Assembly: GCA_023133395.1 (NCBI GenBank)
Contig: JAGLWO010000501.1
Coordinates: 1 to 9,390, forward strand
Direction of reading: 5' to 3'
DNA from: Candidatus Cloacimonadota bacterium
Lineage (GTDB): Bacteria; Cloacimonadota; Cloacimonadia; Cloacimonadales; TCS61
Length of the DNA stretch: 9,390 nucleotides
Shown: positions 1 to 7,500 of the stretch, piece after piece
Position numbering within the stretch: the stretch's first letter is position 1
How the letters are laid out: every line of letters starts with the position of its first letter
Notes under the pieces: model-generated
The model's database searches: none
What the model was told of the DNA's origin: nothing
The model's input: the letters and a program-made list of their open reading frames with translations, nothing else
Translations under genes and position numbers: made by a program

Positions 1-704
1 GGATCTATTACTTCAGAATAAAATTGAACATCAACATTTCGCTGTCCGTTTCTCTTTCTATAAATCTCACCTATTTCATAATTAATCTCTACAAGTGGAG
101 GAACAGGCAGATCTTCCGTAATATTAGCTATTTCATCAAAATATACTTCACCGGGTGATCCAGAATCCTGATCATTAACAAATACCAAACTGGTAATAAC
201 AGGTAGGTAATCAAACCAGGCAAACCAATCATCTGCAATTGGAAGTAAAAAGAGATTCCATGTATCTTCTTCAAATGCTCCTTGATAAACAGTGATCCAT
301 TCTTCGATATCAAGTTCTTGAGTACCTGCAAAAGAATAAAAGAGAACATTTACAGAATCCATAATCCCAAATCCCTGAATTTCACTAACATCCTGAATAT
401 ATGCTGCAACTTGCCAAACATCTCCAGGATCAACAATTATAGAATCAATATCCTCAATTTTCCAGGTATTGCCATATAATCTCAAAGAAAATGGAGATTC
501 ATTATAAGTGTTCGATGCATCCAAAGACCAGGAAGAAGGATTGTTATCTTCCCCAGGAAAAGAATAGAGTTCAACTTCTCCATCATCAAAATTTTCGATA
601 ATTTCCTCACGGTACGAGTTAGATATAATACTCTTGCTTTCTGAAAAACAAAAGAATGAATAAATAATAAGTATTAAAATGAACAAATGTTTTGAGTTTT
701 TCAT
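1..704 (-). CDS. Secreted beta-sandwich protein, 5' part of gene (runs off left edge)
   Basis: This reading frame opens at ATG 704-702 and stays open to the window edge, giving 234 complete codons plus two bases of a Pro codon. A TGAGGT ribosome-binding site lies 7 nt upstream of the ATG. Residues 1-23 form a signal peptide: a short basic start (MKNSK), then a strongly hydrophobic core. No good lipobox is seen. Residues of about 36-200 are rich in aromatic and acidic residues with alternating beta pattern (NFDDGEVELYSFPGED, SPFSLRLYGNTW, VYFDEI). This resembles the jelly-roll or carbohydrate-binding-like modules found at the start of secreted proteins in Cloacimonadota-type genomes. The last residues (EINYEIGEIYR, VQFYSEVIDP) look like the beginning of a PKD/Ig-like domain that continues outside. 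The enzyme or binding function, if any, is unknown. It is the last gene of the same-strand series, 40 bp after gene B. The gene's existence is well supported; its family is only a guess. Confidence 0.85.
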   Translation of the reverse strand, partial: MKNSKHLFILILIIYSFFCFSESKSIISNSYREEIIENFDDGEVELYSFPGEDNNPSSWSLDASNTYNESPFSLRLYGNTWKIEDIDSIIVDPGDVWQVAAYIQDVSEIQGFGIMDSVNVLFYSFAGTQELDIEEWITVYQGAFEEDTWNLFLLPIADDWFAWFDYLPVITSLVFVNDQDSGSPGEVYFDEIANITEDLPVPPLVEINYEIGEIYRKRNGQRNVDVQFYSEVID

Positions 705-711
705 AATTTTT

Positions 712-717
712 ACCTCA
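712..717 (-). promoter_or_regulatory. Ribosome-binding site of the left-edge gene
   Basis: On the minus strand TGAGGT stands 7 nt before the ATG at 704. It fixes the start of the truncated secreted protein. The surrounding 705-744 intergenic stretch is a run of A and T without a visible hairpin. Confidence 0.65.
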
Positions 718-744
718 AAGTTTTTTTTAAATAAAAAATACCGT

Positions 745-2409
745 TTATTTCTTATTTAAATATCTAAAACTTTTATTTATTCTTAACCTCTTCTCCTCTA
801 TCAATAAATCTAACTCACCAAGCTTGAAATACGGATGTTTTGCTATTACATCCTGTAATAAATCCAGACTGCCCACATAAGAAGTTACTAGATAAAACAT
901 ATTATTGCTGAATTGTGCAACATAGTTATGTGTATAAATTGTATCAGTAGTTAAACCGTGAAAATAATAAACTGAATCTGGAGAACCACAGTAATAAACT
1001 AGATATGCATTTACATTTATCGGGTCTCCATAAATTGTAGTATCCACTTCTGCCCAGGTAATAATCGCATCGTTTCCTGAAATATTAATCTGTACATTTG
1101 CAGGAGGTGCTGGTGGATCATTGCCATAAACAGTAATATAATCCACTTTAGTTTCCGTATCGGTGGAATCATCGTCGTCGGTCACTGTAAGTGAAACCGT
1201 ATAAATTCCCGGCAACAGGTATTCATTAGCAGGATCCTGTAGAGCAGAATTATTACCATCACCGAATTCCCAATACCATTCATCAATTACTCCTGTACCC
1301 TGAGTTGAAAGATCGGTAAAATTAACCGTTAAAGGAGAATACCCTTGTGTTGTGTCCACTGTAAAATCTGCATTGATAAACTGAGGAAAACTTAATGCAT
1401 CAAAGTTATTTGTTTCAGTTAAAGCTGGTTCATATTTACCATTAAAGTTTTTGTCTTCTTGACCATCATTAAAGTTATCACCATCATTATCGGTATCCAT
1501 TTCCTTACGAATACTATCATTATCATAATCAGCTGTACGCTTACAGTAAAGATCATCCGCATTAAAAACATACTCACGAATATCATTTAAGTCATTAACT
1601 CCGTCACCATCACTATCAACATTATTGATGTTGGTACCAAAACGAACTTGCTCGTCAAAATCAACCAATTCATCACCATCAGTATCAGTCCAGATACCGG
1701 CTTCATCTGCGCGAGGGGCAGCGCTTGCAGGACAAATCCAGACACCCTGGGTTTCGCCGGACCATTGATTATACTCAACCATACCCAAATCTCCAGCAAT
1801 TGGATCAAGAATATAAACAAATTTCGTGACCACTATTTCTTGATAACCATAGACAAGCTGCATTTGACTGTCCCCAGTACCCGCATCGTATTTACGTGCC
1901 ATAATTGGATATCCCGCATCAATAAAACTTTTAATCATATTAAAGGTTGGCGCAGAGGTTGAAAATGACAGATCACCGACCGCGACATTCAAAGACCAGG
2001 CCAGAGCATCAGTTATATCATTTGGATAGCTTAACGCGGTATTATGCCCTAAATCTCCTTCCGGCTCACCATCCCCTGCTCCGGCTTTTTCTTCCTGAGT
2101 GTAATAGGCAATACGATCCTGGCTCAAATTAGTACCAGAATTATAGTAAGTAGCAATCATGGAAATACAGGCAAAGGTGTCGTATTTTTCTCCATGGTCA
2201 CCGGACTGTGCTGCTCCGGAATGGGAGTTGTGCCAGTGCTTAGCAGCACCACCAAGTTCTGAGGCACAACCATCTAAACATACCATATCAGTATCTTTGC
2301 GTTGATATTTTAAAGTAAAGTTTAGAGTTACAGGAAAGAGCTTGGTACTAATTCCTACAAATAGCATAAATAATAAAATTTTATAGACCCCTCTAAATTT
2401 GATTTTCAC
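745..2409 (-). CDS. Secreted C39-like cysteine-peptidase-fold protein with Ca-binding repeats, PKD and FN3-like domains
   Basis: Predicted 554 residues from a GTG start at 2409-2407. An in-frame ATG lies 11 codons upstream at 2442, but the AAGGAGGT ribosome-binding site lies between the two, so GTG is preferred. In GTG numbering, residues 1-26 contain a basic start and a hydrophobic core (ILLFMLFVGI), an export signal. Residues 37-230 resemble the C39/C39-like papain fold: Cys81 in FACISMIATYY, LSQDRIAYY, a GYPIMAR strand, then LVYGYQE and YILDP (Asp202). At the usual catalytic His position the sequence reads GDSQMQL, so Gln182 replaces His and the site may be inactive. A His/Cys-rich stretch (CLDGC, HWHNSH) precedes Cys81. 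Residues 241-329 carry Asp-rich thrombospondin type-3-like motifs (DTDGDELVD, DSDGDGVND, DTDNDGDNFND), which normally bind calcium. Residues 347-428 are a PKD domain with WEFGDG. An FN3-like domain follows, then a Lys/Arg-rich tail. The peptidase fold assignment is moderate; the accessory domains are clear. Confidence 0.8.
   Translation of the reverse strand: MKIKFRGVYKILLFMLFVGISTKLFPVTLNFTLKYQRKDTDMVCLDGCASELGGAAKHWHNSHSGAAQSGDHGEKYDTFACISMIATYYNSGTNLSQDRIAYYTQEEKAGAGDGEPEGDLGHNTALSYPNDITDALAWSLNVAVGDLSFSTSAPTFNMIKSFIDAGYPIMARKYDAGTGDSQMQLVYGYQEIVVTKFVYILDPIAGDLGMVEYNQWSGETQGVWICPASAAPRADEAGIWTDTDGDELVDFDEQVRFGTNINNVDSDGDGVNDLNDIREYVFNADDLYCKRTADYDNDSIRKEMDTDNDGDNFNDGQEDKNFNGKYEPALTETNNFDALSFPQFINADFTVDTTQGYSPLTVNFTDLSTQGTGVIDEWYWEFGDGNNSALQDPANEYLLPGIYTVSLTVTDDDDSTDTETKVDYITVYGNDPPAPPANVQINISGNDAIITWAEVDTTIYGDPINVNAYLVYYCGSPDSVYYFHGLTTDTIYTHNYVAQFSNNMFYLVTSYVGSLDLLQDVIAKHPYFKLGELDLLIEEKRLRINKSFRYLNKK
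1129..1374 (-). repeat. PKD module, copy in the C39-like gene
   Basis: It encodes about 82 residues, with PLTVNFTDLST, IDEWYWEFGDG, DPANEYLLPGIYTVSLTV and DYITV. The module is nearly the same as the two PKD modules of the giant beta-helix gene at 6804-7055 and 9147-9390. Bases 1246-1289 match 6927-6970 perfectly (44 nt). Confidence 0.85.
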
Positions 2410-2414
2410 GATAT

Positions 2415-2422
2415 ACCTCCTT
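2415..2422 (-). promoter_or_regulatory. Strong ribosome-binding site deciding a GTG start
   Basis: AAGGAGGT on the minus strand, separated by 5 nt from GTG at 2409-2407. It lies inside the longer frame that would start at ATG 2442, and that ATG has no comparable site, so the shorter GTG-initiated protein is the better call. Confidence 0.75.
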
Positions 2423-2460
2423 TTTTTTTGCCCGTGAAACATGCGAAAAAAGTTTTGTTC

Positions 2461-2506
2461 TTAAAGCGTTTTCTACGCCATTAAAGCGAGGATTACGAAT
2501 CCGTAA
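2461..2506. repeat. Intergenic palindrome with flanking direct repeats
   Basis: This lies in the 121-bp gap between the amidotransferase-like gene and the C39-like gene. The 8-mer TTAAAGCG occurs at 2461-2468 and again at 2481-2488. Next to it, 2490-2502 reads GGATT-ACG-AATCC, a perfect 5-bp inverted repeat. It overlaps a second one, TTACG-AATC-CGTAA, at 2493-2506. Only one hairpin can form at a time. No T-run follows directly on the minus strand, so a classical terminator is not supported; it may be a degenerate copy of a dispersed palindromic element. Confidence 0.4.
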
Positions 2507-2530
2507 AAAACATCTGGCTTTTTTTCCTTT

Positions 2531-4444
2531 TCAATTTACCGCTTTCACATAATAAAATTTCTTATTTCCTGCTACTGATGCAGACCAGCTTGTTCCATTA
2601 AATGTTCCTGTTGTATCTTCTTCAAATCCATTGTAAGGACTATCTGAAGAATAAACTTTATATGAAGTTGCGATAGTCACCGGGTCCCATGAAATAATAA
2701 TTGAATCAAAATCATAACTAATAATCACATTTTCCGGAGGAGTTAATACTATCGATCCAATATTGAGATTAACTGGAATTGTTACCAGGTTATTCTCCGG
2801 ATCATTTGTTGTTATTTGTAAATTGCAAAGATATTCTCCTTCTTCTAACTCATCTGTATATACCCAAAATTGAATATTCATCGACTCATCCGGGAATACT
2901 ATACCATTGTTTTCATCCAATGAAAGCCAGTCGATTGGTCTGGTAAATTCTACGACAAGATTGTTATGTGTAAAAACAACTTCTATGCTATTGTTGCTGA
3001 TATCAGTCCAGTTATACTCGGGACCATCAGGTTCACCTGAATCTTTCCCTGTATACCCAAATGCATCAGGTCCTCCACTACCTCTATCCTGAGGATATTC
3101 CTTTTCAATGGAAAAAACCAGGTTGGTGGGTCCAGTATTGCTAATTGTTAAGATATCACTGTCACTCTCACCTTGTTCAAGGAAAAAACAAAAAGAATCA
3201 GGAGTAAAACCTGCCACTGGTGGAAGAGTGTCGGATACTGTAATATAATTAAATTTCACAAGAGAATCTACAAAAGTGCTATCATTGATTTTTAGTTTTA
3301 CATCGTATATTCCGGGATAATTGTAAATGAAAGTAGGATTCTGTTCAAAAGAATCATAAATACCATCATTTTGAAAATCCCATTGCCAACTTGTTGGATC
3401 ACCATTTGATTCATCAACAAAGTTCACTTCTAAGGGCACACAACCTATGTCTGGTTCTGCTGAGAATTGGGGATTGTAATATTCAATAGAGACCGGTTCT
3501 TCATTTCGGGAAATAATAACTAACGTATTGGGAAGTATTCTGTTATCAAGAGATTCTTGAGTTTTAACTCCAATAAATTCATTATCACAAAGTTCATAAG
3601 AAAGATTTAATGTATTACCAAGCAAACGAAAATTTCTAAAAATATATAATGATATTCCATCTGATAATATAAAATTTATTACTGGTAAACCGCTAGAAAA
3701 TTCCTCTTGAAAATTATATCCTTCAACATCTGTATTATTTAGGGCTGCATAAATTCCTGATATCATATCTCCATCATTTTCTATGATATGAATCATAATA
3801 TAATGAAATAATAATTCACTATCAATAAATGAATCAATATCTCCATATTGACCATTCCAAATTGACGGATGCTGTAAAAACCAATCTTCTCCCAGATAAT
3901 TCATTATCGCTTCTTTGTGGTCATTATAAACAGTTCCATTATGCATAAATGTATAGGTAGTATCCTGCCATTCAAATGTAAATGGATGATTACCATATCC
4001 AATTGCTCCATTTCTATCATGACCCAATACAATAACAGCATTATTGCTTTCAGTCATAATCTCATCAATAGCAATATCCAGAGGATCATCTGCTCCATCT
4101 CCATACCAGCTACCAAATCCAATTTTATACCATTTCTGAGTACTATCAACTACAACTTCTCCATCTTTGTAATAAAGAATACCATACCCATCATTATTTG
4201 TAAGAGAATCTGAACGTTCTTTCATAAATTCATAGAAATCAATTGGATCGTTATAGTCACCTGGAATTGTATCTTGTTCTGATATAGTATATTCTGTTAA
4301 AGATATGAGAGCCATCATATCACATGCATGACCGGGATTAGGAGAAATAAAACATAATATTGTGAATCCAAAAAGTAATAATGTTTTTCGAATATTTTTA
4401 TTATTCTTTCTTATTATTTCATTTTCCGATTTATGAAAAATCAT
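2531..4444 (-). CDS. Secreted class II glutamine amidotransferase-like hydrolase with PKD, Ig-like and FN3-like domains
   Basis: Predicted 637 residues from ATG 4444, immediately preceded by an in-frame TAG. GAGGA lies 11 nt upstream of the ATG, a rather long spacing. Residues 1-40 are a signal peptide (IRKNNKNIRK, hydrophobic core, SPNPGHA). Cleavage after Ala40 would leave Cys41 (CDMMAL) as the N-terminal residue. Residues 41-320 match the class II amidotransferase (Ntn-hydrolase, YafJ/EgtC-like) pattern: NDGYG (84-88), GHDRNG with Arg144, NHPF (152-155), HNG (168-170, oxyanion Asn/Gly) and DSELLFH (Asp208). In the family the N-terminal Cys attacks glutamine-type or gamma-glutamyl amides. 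No synthase partner domain is present, so it is more likely a stand-alone amide hydrolase; the substrate is unknown. A divergent PKD domain follows (328-403, WQWDFQNDG), then an Ig-like ASH/BACON-type region (410-562) containing DAFGYTGKDSGEPDGP, then an FN3-like domain (568-637). No C-terminal sorting signal is seen. Confidence 0.85.
   Translation of the reverse strand: MIFHKSENEIIRKNNKNIRKTLLLFGFTILCFISPNPGHACDMMALISLTEYTISEQDTIPGDYNDPIDFYEFMKERSDSLTNNDGYGILYYKDGEVVVDSTQKWYKIGFGSWYGDGADDPLDIAIDEIMTESNNAVIVLGHDRNGAIGYGNHPFTFEWQDTTYTFMHNGTVYNDHKEAIMNYLGEDWFLQHPSIWNGQYGDIDSFIDSELLFHYIMIHIIENDGDMISGIYAALNNTDVEGYNFQEEFSSGLPVINFILSDGISLYIFRNFRLLGNTLNLSYELCDNEFIGVKTQESLDNRILPNTLVIISRNEEPVSIEYYNPQFSAEPDIGCVPLEVNFVDESNGDPTSWQWDFQNDGIYDSFEQNPTFIYNYPGIYDVKLKINDSTFVDSLVKFNYITVSDTLPPVAGFTPDSFCFFLEQGESDSDILTISNTGPTNLVFSIEKEYPQDRGSGGPDAFGYTGKDSGEPDGPEYNWTDISNNSIEVVFTHNNLVVEFTRPIDWLSLDENNGIVFPDESMNIQFWVYTDELEEGEYLCNLQITTNDPENNLVTIPVNLNIGSIVLTPPENVIISYDFDSIIISWDPVTIATSYKVYSSDSPYNGFEEDTTGTFNGTSWSASVAGNKKFYYVKAVN
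2534..2740 (-). repeat. FN3-like C-terminal module shared with the beta-helix gene
   Basis: It encodes SYKVYSSDSPYNGFEEDT and KKFYYVKA, closely matching the C-terminal module of the giant gene at 4623-4838 (SYKVYSSDDPYTGFVEDT, KKFYYVKA). The shared phrase includes nearly the same DNA around 2642-2665 and 4731-4754. Confidence 0.7.
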
Positions 4445-4517
4445 CTACCCTTGTTTCCTCGGATATTAATAATTCCACTTTTATACTGTTTTTCCATAAA
4501 TCTTTTATCTTAATTTT

Positions 4518-7500
4518 TCATTTCCTCTTTCTATTTATGAATTTATTCGATTCGTATCTTCTCGATTTTCTACCCGGCTTGTAAGCATCTTGTGAATCAG
4601 AATATTTAGACCTGATTGTTTCTGTGCTTGCTTTTACATAATAGAATTTCTTCACTTCCATTATTGAAGTGCTCCAACTTTCTCCAACAAATGAACCGGA
4701 GGTATCTTCTACAAAACCGGTGTATGGATCATCTGAAGAATAAACCTTATATGAATTCGCACCTGCAACTGCATCCCAACTGAGATGAACATCCGTACCT
4801 ATAATTTCGATTATTACATTTTGGGGTGGATCAGGAGCTATTGTCTGGTGGAAATAATAAGCTCCCATATCTGCAATTGTGCCGTCCGGGTCTAATGGTG
4901 ATGCCGGATCACCAGCATCGATACACGGGGAAGTTGGTTGTAGGTGGTAATCTCCTAAACCGGGATCCATAAATAAGGGATCTGCATTTATATTGCCTGT
5001 TCCTGCCCAACCACCTTCTATATCCGAATATGTTGCTGCAACTGAACTGGAAAAAGTATAGATCTCTTGTGGTGAATCATCCCACAAAATAGAATTTATT
5101 AATATCGGACTGGAAAAGTAACAGAAAATCCCACCACCATTAGTAGTAGCAGAATTACCTGATATTGTTACATTCTCTAAACCCGGACTGGAATCATAAT
5201 AGCAGTAAATCCCACCACCATAATTAGCAGTATTACCTGTTATTGTTAAATTCTCTAAACTCGGGGAGGATTCCCAGCAGTAAATTCCACCACCCCATAA
5301 ATCAGCAGAATTACCTGATATTGTTACATTCTGTAGACTCGGGTTGGAATAACTCTGGCAATAAATCCCACCACCAGAAGTTGCAGAACCATTTGTAATA
5401 GTGAAGCCGCATAAAACCGTAGTAGAATTTTCACTATTTTCAAAGGTTACAACACTACCACTACTGTTCCCATCGATAGTTGTTGAGGAAACATAAGTTG
5501 TATCCTGGGTTGTTAAGAATAAAGAACCAACTGTAATGAGTTTTCCACTAAAGTCAATGTTCTCCACATAAGTTCCGGGCTGTACAAGCACTGTGTCTGT
5601 ATCAGCAGAACAATTAATACCATGCTGTATAGTGGCAAACGGAAATTGCTCCGATCCATTCCCTGTTAGATCAGAACCGGTTGTAGAGATATGCCAGACC
5701 GGTCCGAAATGTTGATGGAAATAATAAGCTCCCATATCTGCAATTGTGCCATCAGGGTCTAATGGTGATGCCGGATCTCCGGCATCTATACAAGGGGATT
5801 CTGACTGCAGATGGTAATCTCCTACACCGGGATTCACAAATAACGGATCAGTATCTATATTATCCGTTCCTGTCCATCCACCTTGTATATCCGAATATGT
5901 TATTGTTAATGATGCAGATTCATTTATATAAATTTCATGAGGGTAATTATTCCAGAAAATTCCATTAAAAACCATTGGATTTGAAAAGGGACGACAACAA
6001 ATACCTCCCCCCTGTTGAGTAGTAATATTTTCAGTAACAGTTATATTTATAAAAGTTGGACTAGCATTATTACAGTAAATACCACCGCCACTGTAACCAG
6101 ATGTATTATTGCATATTAAAACATAAGATAAAATCGGGTTGGAAATATCTATGCAATAAATACCTCCTCCAGCACCTAAATCAATACAAGTATTTTCTAA
6201 TATTCTAACATCTAAAACATTAGGACTTGAATAATAGCCACAAAAAATCCCCGCACCAGCATAGGCTTTATTATTCTTAATTGTAACATTTATAATACTC
6301 GGACTTGAATTATAACAAGCAATACCACCACCACAATAAATTCCGCTGGTAGCATTCAACATATTATCATGTATAATTAAATTAAATAGACTTGGGTTTG
6401 AATTCTTGCAATAAATACCCCCTCCATAATGAAAATACACACTATTACTATCAGGATCATCATAAGTAGATGTGCCGTTCGTTAAACTAAAACCATTTAA
6501 TATTGAATTTAAGCTCTCAGCATTAATAAACGTTATTACACTCCCATTCTGGTTTCCATCAATAATAGTATTTGATATGTAAGAAGTATCTTGTGTGGTA
6601 AAAAACAGCGAAGCAACTGTGATGAGTTTTCCATTAAAGTTAATGTTCTCCACATAAGTTCCGGGCTGTACAAGCACAGTGTCTGTATTGGAAGATGTAT
6701 TAATCCCATGTTGAATAGTGGCAAATGGATATTGAGTTGAGCCGTTTCCCCATATATCCGAACCGGTTGTAGAAATATGCCAGATAGGACCACTATAAAC
6801 AGAAGGATATACTGTAATGTAATCCTCCTTTGTTTCTGTCTCTGTGGAATCATTAACATCTATCACTGTAAGTGAAACTGTATAAATACCTGGCAACTGG
6901 TATTCATTAGCTGGATCCTGCAGAGAAGAATTATTACCATCACCGAATTCCCAATACCATTCATCAATTATTCCTGAACCTTGCGTAGAAAGGTCAGTAA
7001 AATTAACCGTTAAAGGAAAATATCCATTTGTTGTATCCGCTGTAAAATCTGCATTCGGTGGATTTAAATGATAAAAATAATACGCTCCCATATCTGCAAT
7101 AGTATTGTCCGGATCAAATGGTGATGCAGGATCTCCGGCATCGATACACGGGGAAGTTGACTGCAGATGGTAATCTCCATTTGCAGGATCCAAAAATAAC
7201 GGATCACTATCGATATTACCTGTTCCGGTAAAACCGTCTTCTATATCCGAATATGTAGCTGTAACATCACCGGACTCAATATAGATCTCCTGTGGCGAAT
7301 CATTCCACAAAATGGAATTTATTAAACTCGGACTGGAACCTGAATAGCAGAAAATCCCACCACCATAAGAAGCAGAATTATCTGAAATTGTTACATTCTG
7401 TAGAATCGGACTGGAAGAATGACAGTAAATCCCACCACCATTTTGAGTAAAATTACCCGTAATTGTTACATTCTGTAGAATCGGGTTGGCATTATCATAA

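Noticed and set aside
128..349. Minus-strand frame of 73 codons
   Set aside because: It overlaps, in another frame, the secreted protein that starts at 704 with a signal peptide and ribosome-binding site.
1648..1962. Plus-strand frame of 104 codons
   Set aside because: It lies opposite the C39-like and Asp-repeat region, has no ribosome-binding site or recognisable domain, and is best explained as a shadow.
3917..4213. Plus-strand frame of 98 codons
   Set aside because: It is antisense to the amidotransferase domain, whose conserved motifs show the minus strand is coding; no independent support.
4322..4333. Lipoprotein processing at Cys41 of the amidotransferase-like protein
   Set aside because: Preceding residues PGHA do not make a good lipobox (His at -2, Gly at -3), and acylation would block the catalytic N-terminal Cys implied by the conserved downstream motifs.
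4445..4517. Rho-independent terminator between the beta-helix and amidotransferase-like genes
   Set aside because: The 73-bp gap is AT-rich but shows no GC-containing hairpin followed by a T-run on the minus strand.
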